Origin: Vitreimonas flagellata
GTDB taxonomy: Bacteria > Pseudomonadota > Alphaproteobacteria > Caulobacterales > Aquidulcibacteraceae
NCBI RefSeq assembly: GCF_004634425.1
Contig: NZ_SBJL01000001.1
Span: 531,001-595,000 of the forward strand
Reading direction: 5' to 3'
DNA: 64,000 nt
Positions within the stretch are counted from its first letter, which is position 1, and every line of letters starts with the position of its first letter. The position numbers were made by a program, and so were the translations under genes. Below the pieces are notes generated by a model. That model made no database searches. It was given only the letters and a program-made list of their open reading frames with translations, and was not told where the DNA came from. Positions 17,241 through 25,661 of the stretch are shown here, in pieces.

Positions 17241-18017
17241 ATGGCTGAGCCCAGCGAACCCAAGCCCGCCGCAACCATCTTGTTGCTGCGCGACGCGCCT
17301 GAATTTCAGGTGCTGATGGTCAAGCGCCACCACCAAATCGACTTCGCCTCAGGCGCGCTCGTGTTTCCGGGCGGCAAAATCGCGCGCGGCGACGATGACG
17401 AGGCCTGGGCCGAGCATGTCGTCGGTTGGGAAAGCTTTGACGCCGTACAACGCGCGTTGCGCATCGGCGCGATCCGCGAATCCTTCGAAGAAGCGGGCAT
17501 TCTCGCAGCCGACAATCGCGATGGGACGCCATTCGCCACTGTGTGCGATGTTGACGTGCGCGCGTCGGTCGATCGTGGCGAGACGCCGTTTCTCGATGTC
17601 GTGCGCGATCTGGGTGTACGCTTGCGTCTCGACGGCCTCTCTGTCTTCGCGCGCTGGGTCACGCCGACCATGATGCCGAAGCGGTTCGACACATGGTTCT
17701 ACGTGATGCACGCGCCGCCTCAACAAGTCGCCGCCTACGATGGCCGCGAGACTGTGGATGCCGAGTGGATCGCGCCGAGCGAAGCCGTACGCCTCGCCGC
17801 CGACGGCCAACGCACGATCATCTTTCCAACCTTGATGAATCTGAAACTGCTCGCCGAAGCGCAAAGCGCCGCCGATTGCATTGCCCGCGCCGAAGCGCGC
17901 GACCTCGTCACCGTGTTGCCGCAAGTCGAGCAACGCGACGGCAAACCCGTCCTGGTTCTTCCGCCCAATGCCGGCTACGGCGACATCGTTGAACCGCTGA
18001 CCAGCATCGCTGGCTAG
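17241..18017 (+). CDS. Nudix hydrolase, NUDT7/NUDT19-like
   Basis: A 258-residue Nudix hydrolase. The domain begins AATILLLRDAPEFQVLMVKRH. The Nudix box is split by a long insertion: the GGK at 44-46 and the RESFEEAGI core at 79-87 (RExxEExGU) are about 33 residues apart. That is characteristic of the NUDT7/NUDT19 coenzyme A diphosphatase-like group, so CoA or acyl-CoA derivatives are plausible substrates. The nearby CoA-transferase genes fit, but specificity is inference. It starts MAEPSEPKPA with GGAGAC a few bases upstream. Confidence 0.85.
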   Translation: MAEPSEPKPAATILLLRDAPEFQVLMVKRHHQIDFASGALVFPGGKIARGDDDEAWAEHVVGWESFDAVQRALRIGAIRESFEEAGILAADNRDGTPFATVCDVDVRASVDRGETPFLDVVRDLGVRLRLDGLSVFARWVTPTMMPKRFDTWFYVMHAPPQQVAAYDGRETVDAEWIAPSEAVRLAADGQRTIIFPTLMNLKLLAEAQSAADCIARAEARDLVTVLPQVEQRDGKPVLVLPPNAGYGDIVEPLTSIAG

Positions 18018-18119
18018 AGCGTTGCGCTGTAGTTAATCGGAAAAAAGCATAAATCCTTACGTCACCTAAATAGGCGCACGCGTAAAAACGGCCTCCAATT
18101 CCTTTTGGGGTCGTCGTTG

Positions 18120-19277
18120 ATGTTCTCGAACTCGATCGGTCGCGTTGCTTTGAGCGGCCTCTTCGCATTCGCCATTGCAGCCGCCGCCCACGCCGATCCC
18201 GCGCCGATCACGTTCGCCGGGCAGGGCGCCTCCGCGCCGGTGCAAACCGCATCGCTCGCCGGCGGCGGCGACAATTCGTACGGTTACGGCGCCGAGCGCC
18301 GCCGTTCAGGCGCGACCATCGACATTCGTCGCAGTGAAGGCGACACCCCACGCGCCCAACGCGCCCCGTTCGAAATCAACGTCGCGCAAGACGCCGACGA
18401 TGAAGACGAAGCGCCCGCACAAAGCGCGGCGCCACAACGCACGCTCGCGCAAGCTGCGCCCGCGCAGCGCCCGGAATGGTTGGAGCAGGAGCGGGTAGGC
18501 CCGCCCTACGAAGCCAATGGCCGCTGGTACGTGCCAACGCCCGAGCCGGGCTACGAACAAACCGGCACGGCGTCCTGGTACGGCGCCGATTTCCAAGGTC
18601 AGCGCACCGCGAGCGGCGAGACCTTCGACCAAGCCGCGCTCACCGCCGCACACCCGACGCTGCCGATCCCCAGCCTCGTGCAAGTCACCAATCTCGAAAA
18701 CGGCCGCGAAGTGATCGTGCGCGTGAATGATCGCGGCCCGTTCGTGGGCGAGCGCCTGATCGACATGTCGCGTGGCGCAGCTGAAGTGCTGGGCTTTGAC
18801 CAAGCCGGCCATGCCCGCGTCCATGTGCGGTATCTGGGCCCAGCGCCGCGCCGCGTCGATGCGGAGGAGGGCGCCCGCCCTGCTCCAGTCGCGCCGCCGG
18901 CCCCTGCCCGCAGCGCCCGCGCCGCCAATGACGGCCCCCTCTCGCTCACCCCGGAGCAGGGGAGTGGGGATGACGCCCTCGCCGGCGCGCCTATGGGCGA
19001 ACCGGTCCGCCGTCCGACCGCACCATCTTACGCCGCTGCAACGCAAAGCAATTTCTTCGTCCAAGTCGGTGCGTTCTCGGACCTCGGCAACGCCCATCGC
19101 GTCCGTGACGCCGTCGGCCAGGCTGGCCCGGTCGTAGTGGATGTGCGCACCACGGCCTCGGGTGGCGAATTGTTCCGCGTCCGCGTCGGTCCGTGGACTA
19201 GCCGCGAAGAGGCGGATGCCGCACGCCGCACCCTGGCCTCGCTCGGCTATGGCGAGACGGTCATCGCTTCCCGCTAA
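18120..19277 (+). CDS. rlpA: Septal ring lytic transglycosylase RlpA with SPOR domain
   Basis: A 385-residue exported cell-wall protein. A signal peptide (about 1-25, ending AAAAHA) is followed by a Pro/Ala/acidic linker. The double-psi beta-barrel domain (about 147-240) contains GTASWYGADFQGQRTASGE and VNDRGPFVGERLIDMS, whose Asp is the catalytic candidate. A C-terminal SPOR domain (about 305-384; FFVQVGAFSDLGNAHRV) binds denuded septal glycan. RlpA cleaves naked glycan strands during daughter-cell separation. No lipobox cysteine is seen, so it is probably periplasmic. The start at 18120 is preferred to a TTG five codons upstream. A D,D-carboxypeptidase follows, giving a wall-remodelling pair. 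Confidence 0.92.
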   Translation: MFSNSIGRVALSGLFAFAIAAAAHADPAPITFAGQGASAPVQTASLAGGGDNSYGYGAERRRSGATIDIRRSEGDTPRAQRAPFEINVAQDADDEDEAPAQSAAPQRTLAQAAPAQRPEWLEQERVGPPYEANGRWYVPTPEPGYEQTGTASWYGADFQGQRTASGETFDQAALTAAHPTLPIPSLVQVTNLENGREVIVRVNDRGPFVGERLIDMSRGAAEVLGFDQAGHARVHVRYLGPAPRRVDAEEGARPAPVAPPAPARSARAANDGPLSLTPEQGSGDDALAGAPMGEPVRRPTAPSYAAATQSNFFVQVGAFSDLGNAHRVRDAVGQAGPVVVDVRTTASGGELFRVRVGPWTSREEADAARRTLASLGYGETVIASR

Positions 19278-19361
19278 GTCCTCGGTTTGTTGACGTAATC
19301 CCGCCGCCTCGGTTTGATCCAAGCCCATGGCCCAGAAGCGGGCGGACGATTCGGCGGAAAC

Positions 19362-20516
19362 ATGATGCTGCGACGCGCACTCAGCGCTCTAACTTTGCTT
19401 GGTGCGGTTGCGGCCGCGCCTTTGGCGCACGCCCAAACAAACGGCCTCACCACGCCCGCGCGCCACGTCACCATCATGGATGGCGCCAGCGGCGCGATCC
19501 TCTTCTGCGATGATTGCAACACGCCCATGCCGCCGGCTTCGATGTCGAAGCTGATGACGGTGCTGCTCGTCGCCGAGCGTCTGCAATCCGGTCAAATCAC
19601 ACTCGATACCCGCTTCCCGGTGAGCGAAAACGCGTGGCGCAACGGCGCCATGTCGGATGGCTCGCACATGTTCTTGGAGCTGAATTCCGAGGTGAGCGTC
19701 CGCGATCTGTTGCGTGGCGCCATCGTCGTCTCCGCCAACGACGCCTGCATCGTGCTCGCCGAAGGCATCGCCGGCTCTGAGCAAGCTTTCGTCACGCAAA
19801 TGAACGAACGCGCGCAAGCGTTGGGTCTCACCAGCGCCCGCTTCCGCAATGTCACGGGGCTACCCGATCCCGATCACGTCATCAGCTCAAGCGATCTCGC
19901 GCGCCTCACGCGCCACCTGATCAACACCTATCCCGAGCTCTATCGCATCTATTCCGAGCGCGAGTTCACGCATAACAACCGCACCCAGCAAAACCGCAAT
20001 CCGCTGCTCGGCGCCTATACAGGGGCGGACGGGGTAAAGACCGGCCACACTGACGACGCGGGCTACGGCCTCGTCGGCTCTGCGCTCGTCAACGGCCAAC
20101 GTCGCATCATCGTTTTCAACGGTCTAGACACGATGGCCGCACGCCGCACCGAAGCGCTCCGCATCATGAGCGCGGCGTTCAACGATTTCTCCGTCGCGCA
20201 GATTGCTGCGCAAGGCGAAGAGGTTGGCGAAGCACAAGTGCGCCTGGGCTCCCGTCGCACTGTGCCGCTGGTGGCGCAGAACAACATCATCATCGGCGGG
20301 CCTCGTGGTGTGCAAAGCGCGCTCACGGCAAGCATCGTCTATGACGGCCCGCTGCAGCCGCCGATCGCGGAAGGCCAAGTGGTGGCGCGCCTCGTCGTGG
20401 AAGGGCCGAACTTCCAGACCCAAGAGTTTCCACTCGCCGCTGGCCGCCGCATCGGCAAGGCCAATTGGTTCTCACGCGCCTGGGAGGGCTTGCGCCTGAC
20501 CCTATTCGGCGGTTGA
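19362..20516 (+). CDS. D-alanyl-D-alanine carboxypeptidase (PBP5/6 family)
   Basis: A 384-residue serine peptidase that trims the terminal D-Ala of peptidoglycan pentapeptides. The signal peptide covers about 1-24 (ending PLAHA). The penicillin-binding triad is complete: SMSK with S60 and K63, SAN at 124-126, and KTG at 226-228 (GVKTGHT). A C-terminal beta-sandwich domain (about 270-365) and an amphipathic C-terminal segment (about 366-384) follow, as in DacA/DacC. Two consecutive ATGs are possible starts; the first is used. Eight bases separate it from tmk, so it may head the tmk-holB-tatD transcript. Confidence 0.94.
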   Translation: MMLRRALSALTLLGAVAAAPLAHAQTNGLTTPARHVTIMDGASGAILFCDDCNTPMPPASMSKLMTVLLVAERLQSGQITLDTRFPVSENAWRNGAMSDGSHMFLELNSEVSVRDLLRGAIVVSANDACIVLAEGIAGSEQAFVTQMNERAQALGLTSARFRNVTGLPDPDHVISSSDLARLTRHLINTYPELYRIYSEREFTHNNRTQQNRNPLLGAYTGADGVKTGHTDDAGYGLVGSALVNGQRRIIVFNGLDTMAARRTEALRIMSAAFNDFSVAQIAAQGEEVGEAQVRLGSRRTVPLVAQNNIIIGGPRGVQSALTASIVYDGPLQPPIAEGQVVARLVVEGPNFQTQEFPLAAGRRIGKANWFSRAWEGLRLTLFGG

Positions 20517-20523
20517 TGGACCC

Positions 20524-21141
20524 ATGGCGCAGGGCCGGTTCATCACCCTCGAAGGCGGCGAAGGCGTCGGCAAGTCGACGCTCGCGCGTGGTTTGCAAGC
20601 GGCGCTCAGCGCACGCGCCGAAATCGTGCTCACACGCGAACCCGGCGGCGCGCCTGGCGCCGACGCGATCCGCGCGCTGCTGGTGCAAGGCGATTCCAAT
20701 CGCTGGAGTGCGATGGAAGAAGCGCTGCTGCTCGCCGCGGCGCGATTGAACCATTTGACGCAAACTATCAAACCAGCACTCGCGCGCGGCGCTTGGGTGA
20801 TCTGCGATCGCTATTACGATTCAACCCGCGCTTACCAAGTCGCCGCGGGCGGTCTTGATGCGGCAACGCTCAACGCGCTCAACACCATGATCCAAGCGCC
20901 GGCGCCTGATCTCACGCTCGTGCTCGATCTTGATCCGACGGCCGGCGTTGACCGCTCGCGCGGCGCAAGCGTTGGCGAAGATCGCTTCGAAAAAAAGGGC
21001 GCGGATTTCCATGCGCGCGTGCGCGCGGAATTTCTCGCCATCGCCGAACGCGAACCAAGACGCTGCGCCGTGCTTGATGCAAGCCAACCGGCCGACGCGG
21101 TGCTTGCGTCAGCGCTTCGCGAAATAGAGGCGCGGTTGTGA
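20524..21141 (+). CDS. tmk: Thymidylate kinase
   Basis: A 205-residue kinase that phosphorylates dTMP to dTDP. The P-loop GGEGVGKST lies at 11-19 after the FITLE strand. The DR[YF] substrate motif is seen in VICDRYYDSTRAYQ, and an LID segment (RSRGA-type) follows TLVLDLDP. Length is typical (205-215). Its TGA overlaps the GTG start of holB. The tmk-holB pairing is conserved across proteobacteria. Confidence 0.97.
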   Translation: MAQGRFITLEGGEGVGKSTLARGLQAALSARAEIVLTREPGGAPGADAIRALLVQGDSNRWSAMEEALLLAAARLNHLTQTIKPALARGAWVICDRYYDSTRAYQVAAGGLDAATLNALNTMIQAPAPDLTLVLDLDPTAGVDRSRGASVGEDRFEKKGADFHARVRAEFLAIAEREPRRCAVLDASQPADAVLASALREIEARL

Positions 21142-22124
21142 AAGCGGAAAAAGCCGCCCCCGAGACCGACAAAGAGCCCAACGCGGCACACCCGCGCGAA
21201 ACCTTCTTCTACGTCGGCCACAACGCAGAAGAACAAGCGCTCGCCGAAGGCCTGCGCGGCGGGCGCATGCATCACGCTTGGCTGCTCACCGGGGCCAAGG
21301 GCATGGGCAAAGCTACGCTCGCGTATCGCTTCGCGCGCGCAGCGCTTGGCGCCAAAACCGGTGGCGCACGCCCATTCGACACACATCCCGAAGATCCCAT
21401 CGCGCGGCGCGTCATCGCGCAATCACACCCGGACCTCTTCATCCTGCGCCGCGGCCTGAACGATCGCGGCAAGCCGCGTCGCGAAATCACCGTCGATGAA
21501 GCGCGCGAGCTCGGCCAATTCTTCTCGCTCGCGCCCTCAGAAGGCGGCATGCGCGTCGCCATCATCGACGCTGTGGACGATCTCAATCGCAACGCCGCCA
21601 ACGCCATTCTTAAAACGCTCGAAGAACCGCCCGCGCGCTCCGTGTTGCTGCTCGTCTGTCACGCACCAGGCGCGATCCTGCCGACGATCCGCTCACGCTG
21701 CCGTCGTCTCACACTGCGCACGCTGACGGAGCCGCAGATGAAGCAAGCGGCCGGCACAGACACAGACGGCGTCATCTTCCAACTCGCCAAAGGCCGCCCC
21801 GGCCGCGCCATCGCGCTCAAAGCGCAAGGCGGCCGTGAAATCGCGTCGCTTCTCGCCACCAGCCGCGGCGGCATCGGCGCATCGATCCCGGAGCTCTACG
21901 AAAAGCTCGGCGGCGAACCGTTCGAGCGCCTCGCATCCGTCATCGAAATCGCGGAAGATTGGGTGCACGGCAAAGGCGTCGAAGAGGGCGGCGAGCACTG
22001 GGCCGAAGCCTGGTCGCAACTCGAAACACTCCGCTCCGAAGCCGAAGGCCTCGACATGGACCCGCGCCACGCACTCGCGCGTGCGGTGGGCATACTTGAT
22101 CGCGCCGCAGGCGCACGTAGATGA
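21138..22124 (+). CDS. holB: DNA polymerase III delta prime subunit
   Basis: A 328-residue clamp-loader subunit that helps gamma/tau load the beta sliding clamp. The AAA+ domain shows GAKGMGKAT (Walker A-like, about 53-61), a sensor region VDDLNRNAANAILKTLEEPP and the SRC motif in TIRSRCRRL. It starts with GTG inside the tmk stop (GTGA), so it is coupled to tmk. The Zn-binding cysteines present in gamma/tau are absent, which supports delta prime. It overlaps tatD by 4 bases. Confidence 0.94.
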   Translation: MKAEKAAPETDKEPNAAHPRETFFYVGHNAEEQALAEGLRGGRMHHAWLLTGAKGMGKATLAYRFARAALGAKTGGARPFDTHPEDPIARRVIAQSHPDLFILRRGLNDRGKPRREITVDEARELGQFFSLAPSEGGMRVAIIDAVDDLNRNAANAILKTLEEPPARSVLLLVCHAPGAILPTIRSRCRRLTLRTLTEPQMKQAAGTDTDGVIFQLAKGRPGRAIALKAQGGREIASLLATSRGGIGASIPELYEKLGGEPFERLASVIEIAEDWVHGKGVEEGGEHWAEAWSQLETLRSEAEGLDMDPRHALARAVGILDRAAGARR

Positions 22125-22912
22125 GCGCCATGCTGATCGACAGCCACGTGAACCTGCACCACCCGAGCTACGCGCAAGATCGCGAAGCGGTGATCGCGCG
22201 CGCGCGTGAGGCGGGCGTCAGCCGCATGATCACGATCTGCGACAAGGTCGAAAGCTTCCCACAAGTCATCGCCATCGCCGAAGCGCACGCCGACATTTAC
22301 GCCAGCGTCGGCGCGCACCCGCACTACGCCAAGGATCACCTCGGTCTGACGGCAGAGACTCTAATCGAACTCGGCCGCCATCCCAAAATCGTCGGCATCG
22401 GCGAAACTGGCCTCGATCAGCATTACGGCTTCAGTCCGTTCGAAGAGCAGGTGCAGGTGTTTCGCGTCCACGCCGCCGCCGCCCGCGCGCTCGACAAAAC
22501 CCTCATCATCCACACGCGCGAAGCGGACCAAGCGATGGGGGATTTGCTGGAAGAGGAGGCGGGGAAGGGCCCTCTTCGCATCCTGATGCATTGCTACACG
22601 TCCGGCGCCGAACTCGCGCGCCGCGCCATCAAGCTCGGCGCCTATATTTCATTCTCCGGCATCATGACGTTCAAGAACGCCAACGACGTGCGTGCGATCG
22701 CGCTGGAAACGCCGCTCGATCGCATCATCGTTGAAACCGATTGCCCATATCTCACGCCCGTGCCGCATCGCGGCCAACGCTGCGAACCGCACCACGTGGC
22801 GGACGTGCAGGCCGCGTTGCTCAAGTTGAGGGGGCTAGGAGAAGAGGAGGGGAGCGCCCTGCTCGCCGAGAACTTCTTCCGCATCTTCCCACACGTCGCG
22901 AGGCCGGCATGA
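22121..22912 (+). CDS. TatD family metal-dependent hydrolase
   Basis: A 263-residue TIM-barrel metallohydrolase; family members are DNases or D-aminoacyl-tRNA-type hydrolases. Metal ligands visible: H9 in DSHVNLHH, Glu of GIGETGLD, His of LIIHTREAD, His of MHCYTS and Asp of VETDCPYLTP. The usual HxH at the N-terminus is HxN here (DSHVNL), so the second histidine is missing. This also occurs in E. coli TatD itself (GVNL) but is less common in YcfH-type members. It sits in the tmk-holB-tatD-MBL run with 4-base overlaps at both ends. The substrate is unknown. Confidence 0.9.
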   Translation: MSAMLIDSHVNLHHPSYAQDREAVIARAREAGVSRMITICDKVESFPQVIAIAEAHADIYASVGAHPHYAKDHLGLTAETLIELGRHPKIVGIGETGLDQHYGFSPFEEQVQVFRVHAAAARALDKTLIIHTREADQAMGDLLEEEAGKGPLRILMHCYTSGAELARRAIKLGAYISFSGIMTFKNANDVRAIALETPLDRIIVETDCPYLTPVPHRGQRCEPHHVADVQAALLKLRGLGEEEGSALLAENFFRIFPHVARPA

Positions 22913-23727
22913 GCGGCACACTCCGCGTCACCATTCTTGGCTGCGGCTCATCCGGCGGCGTCCCGCGCGCCACCGGCGATTGGGGCGTGTGCGATCCCAA
23001 CGAGCCGAAGAACCGCCGCACGCGCTGCGGGCTCTTGCTGCAGAAATGGAGCGGGGCGCCAGGCGAGGCGGGCGAGGCGACCACGGTGTTGATCGACACG
23101 CCGCCGGATCTGCGCACGCAGCTTGCGGAGGTGAAGCCGGCGCATCTCGACGCCGTGCTCATCAGCCATGACCACGCCGACCAAACCAACGGCTTCGACG
23201 ACGTCCGCGCCTTCGCCATCAAGGCGCGTCGGCAAATTCCGATCTGGATCGACGAACCGACGCGCAAGACCTTCCTGCGTCGCTTCGGCTACGCGTTCGA
23301 AACTCTGGGCGGTTATCCCGCCATCGTGCGCGACGCCGGCCACATGGCGCCGCTCGTGCCGGTTGTCATCGACGGGCCAGGGGGCAAGCTCGAAATCCTG
23401 CCGCTGGAGCAGGACCACGGCTTCTCCCTCTCGCTCGGCTTCCGCGCCGGCCCAATCGGCTATTCCAACGACGTTGTCGCCATGCCGGATCGCACGTTCG
23501 ATGAATTGGCCGGTCTCGATCTCTGGATTGTCGATGCGCTGCGCGAGACGCCGCATCCGACACACGCGCACGTCGGCCGCAGCCTCGAATGGATCGAGCG
23601 CTTGGCGCCCAAGCAAGCTGTGCTCACCAACATGCACATCGACCTCGACTACCAGACGCTGAAAGCAAAGCTGCCAGCCGGGGTCGAACCAGCCTACGAT
23701 GGCTGGCAGGCCGATTTCGCCCTTTGA
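22909..23727 (+). CDS. MBL-fold metallohydrolase, PhnP-like
   Basis: A 272-residue metallo-beta-lactamase-fold enzyme. The start at 22909 (MSGTLRVTILGCGSSGGVPR) overlaps the tatD stop as ATGA; a 56-codon upstream extension lies inside tatD and is not used. The metal motif SHDHADQTNGFDDV matches the HxHxDH of PhnP/ElaC-like phosphodiesterases. An N-terminal VCDPNEPKNRRTRC region has cysteines like PhnP. It may cleave cyclic nucleotide or ribose phosphodiesters. The tatD-MBL order after holB is common in alphaproteobacteria. Confidence 0.9.
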   Translation: MSGTLRVTILGCGSSGGVPRATGDWGVCDPNEPKNRRTRCGLLLQKWSGAPGEAGEATTVLIDTPPDLRTQLAEVKPAHLDAVLISHDHADQTNGFDDVRAFAIKARRQIPIWIDEPTRKTFLRRFGYAFETLGGYPAIVRDAGHMAPLVPVVIDGPGGKLEILPLEQDHGFSLSLGFRAGPIGYSNDVVAMPDRTFDELAGLDLWIVDALRETPHPTHAHVGRSLEWIERLAPKQAVLTNMHIDLDYQTLKAKLPAGVEPAYDGWQADFAL

Positions 23728-23784
23728 GTCGGCTCAGCCAAAGCCAGCAATTACTTCCCATAATCTATCTTATGCGAGAAACGT

Positions 23785-24627
23785 ATGTCAGCTCAATACG
23801 CTGAAAAGATAGAAGAAAAGGACGCCACCAAGGCCGCGCGCAACGCCGCCTCCACCCAGGCCATGCTCGATGTGATGGCGCGGCTGCGCGATCCGCAGCG
23901 CGGCTGCCCTTGGGACATCGAGCAGAATTTCGCGACCATCGCGCCCTACACGATCGAGGAAGCCTACGAGGTCGCCGACGCCATCGAGCGCGCCGACATG
24001 CCAGCGCTCAAGGAAGAGCTGGGCGACCTCCTCTTCCAAGTCGCGTTCCATAGCCGCATGGCCGAAGAGCAAGGCGCGTTCGATTTCGCCGACGTCGCCC
24101 AGGCGCTCGCCGACAAAATGATCGAACGCCATCCGCACGTGTTCGCCGATGCGGGCGACGGCCGTACGGCCGCGCAGCAAACCGTCGCGTGGGAAACGCT
24201 CAAGGCCGAGAAACGCGCCGCGAAGGGCGCGCCCTCCCTGCTGCACGACGTGCCGATGGCCCTCCCCGCCCTCATGCGCGCCGAGAAGCTCACCAAGCGC
24301 GCCGCGCGCATCAATTTCGATTGGCCGACCTCCGACGAGGTTCTGGCCAAGCTCGACGAGGAATTGGCCGAACTGAAAGACGCGCAAGCGGCGGGCGACC
24401 AGGATCACATCGCCGAAGAGATGGGCGACATCCTCTTCGTGATGGCGAACCTCGCCCGCAAACTCAAAGTCGATCCCGAAGAAGCGCTCCGCCGCGCCAA
24501 CGCGAAATTCACCCGCCGCTTCCAATACATCGAAGCCAAACTCGCCGAACAAAACCGCACCGGCCCCCAGCCGCTGGACGATATGGAAAAGCTGTGGCTT
24601 GAGGCGAAGGCGGCTGAACGCAAATAA
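23785..24627 (+). CDS. mazG: Nucleoside triphosphate pyrophosphohydrolase MazG
   Basis: A 280-residue enzyme that hydrolyses (d)NTPs to NMPs plus pyrophosphate. It contains two MazG domains: about 25-140, with LRDPQRGCPWDIEQNF and EEAYEVADAIE...EELGDLLFQV, and about 160-270, with EELAELKDAQ and EEMGDILFVMANLARKL. The EExxE and ExxD Mg-binding motifs are present in both halves. Length suits the E. coli-like two-domain form. It is followed by a palindromic repeat and a convergent gene. Confidence 0.95.
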   Translation: MSAQYAEKIEEKDATKAARNAASTQAMLDVMARLRDPQRGCPWDIEQNFATIAPYTIEEAYEVADAIERADMPALKEELGDLLFQVAFHSRMAEEQGAFDFADVAQALADKMIERHPHVFADAGDGRTAAQQTVAWETLKAEKRAAKGAPSLLHDVPMALPALMRAEKLTKRAARINFDWPTSDEVLAKLDEELAELKDAQAAGDQDHIAEEMGDILFVMANLARKLKVDPEEALRRANAKFTRRFQYIEAKLAEQNRTGPQPLDDMEKLWLEAKAAERK

Positions 24628-24647
24628 CGGCGCCCAAATTTCACTCC

Positions 24648-24753
24648 GTCATTCCGGCCGGAGGCGCGTTAGCGCCGTAGAGCCGGAACCCCAGGGCCAC
24701 CGCTGCGTCGTTTGCCCTGGGTTCCGGATCGCGCTCCGCGCGTCCGGAATGAC
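24648..24753. repeat. 106-bp nested palindromic intergenic repeat
   Basis: Outer arms GTCATTCCGG (24648-24657) and CCGGAATGAC (24744-24753) are perfect complements. Inside, CCGGAACCCCAGGGC (about 24683-24697) pairs with GCCCTGGGTTCCGG (about 24713-24726) with one base missing. Two small GGCGC/GCGCC-type hairpins flank this. It fills the gap between convergent mazG and ldcA. It resembles the mobile intergenic palindromes of alphaproteobacteria and may also act as a bidirectional terminator. Confidence 0.75.
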
Positions 24754-24764
24754 TGAGTTAGATT

Positions 24765-25607
24765 TTAGCGATTGAGCGCTCCGAACGGCACCACGCGATT
24801 ATCGACATCGTGCCCAATGTCCGCGCGCCCGAGATACGCAATCCCAGCGCGCTCGCACCAATAGCGCACCATTTCTTCTTCGGTCGCGCCGAACGGCTTG
24901 TCGTTCTCCGGCACGTCGGAGATGCGACCCAACTTAATCCCCCTCACCCGGCGCACATTGGCGGACGAGGTGATGTGGAAGAGGGCGCGGTCTAGCCGAT
25001 AAAGATACTCGCCCACGTCTTCGAGCATCAACACGTGGCCTGTAAGATCCGGCTCCAGCGACGTGCCGAGGATCGATTGCAGGATCATGATGTTGAAGGC
25101 GACGGTCTTGCCCTCGAACATCACCGTGAGCTCAAGCGATTCATTGGCGCGCTCGATTAGATACGCGAGCGAACGCCGCACCGCCGCATCCCCGCCTGCC
25201 CTGATAATGTCCACCGGCATCGGCCCATGCGCGACGTGGCCAATACCGTGCGCGTACAAGCCGCCCAGCAGCACACCGCCATCGCTGTAACCGAGATAGG
25301 TTTTCTTGCCCGCGTGCTCGTTCAATTGCGCGATCGCCGCTTCCGCAATCCGGCACGCGCCGTAGCCGCCGCGCGCAAACCAAATCGCATCGAGCGATGG
25401 ATCGTTCGCGTACTCCACAAACGCCTTCAGCCGCGCCGCATCGTCGCCCGCGAAATGCCCAGCGCTCAGAAAACATTGCGGGTGAACAACAATCTCCGGC
25501 GCCTGATCGAGATAAAGGTCAGCCGCCAGCGCCTTAACCCGCTCCGCCAATTCAGGCTCGATGCGCGTGCCGGGCGCTACAACGCCAATGCGGATCGGTG
25601 GAGCCAT
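24765..25607 (-). CDS. ldcA: LD-carboxypeptidase (S66 family)
   Basis: A 280-residue serine peptidase of the LdcA/MccF family that removes the terminal D-Ala from murein tetrapeptides in wall recycling. Nucleophile S108 is in TYLGYSDGG, the catalytic Glu is in the LEDVGEYL segment (E196 or E200), and H266 is in ADIGHDVDN, giving the Ser-Glu-His triad. RGGYGACR (about 79-86) is the conserved RGGYG block. It is transcribed divergently from a Mpl-like ligase that reuses tripeptide, so the two probably serve murein recycling together. An MccF-like immunity role is less likely in this context. Confidence 0.9.
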   Translation of the reverse strand: MAPPIRIGVVAPGTRIEPELAERVKALAADLYLDQAPEIVVHPQCFLSAGHFAGDDAARLKAFVEYANDPSLDAIWFARGGYGACRIAEAAIAQLNEHAGKKTYLGYSDGGVLLGGLYAHGIGHVAHGPMPVDIIRAGGDAAVRRSLAYLIERANESLELTVMFEGKTVAFNIMILQSILGTSLEPDLTGHVLMLEDVGEYLYRLDRALFHITSSANVRRVRGIKLGRISDVPENDKPFGATEEEMVRYWCERAGIAYLGRADIGHDVDNRVVPFGALNR

Positions 25608-25661
25608 CTCTGTGTTCGCGTCCTTGCCGGGAGCCGGGCTTTCTCGTCATAACCGTGGGCC

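Noticed and set aside
18930-18985. Apparent repeat remnant in the rlpA linker (CCCCCTCTCGCTCACCCC)
   Set aside because: It lacks the TGTCA...TGACTGAGGGG module of the palindromic family; chance GC-rich similarity is more likely.
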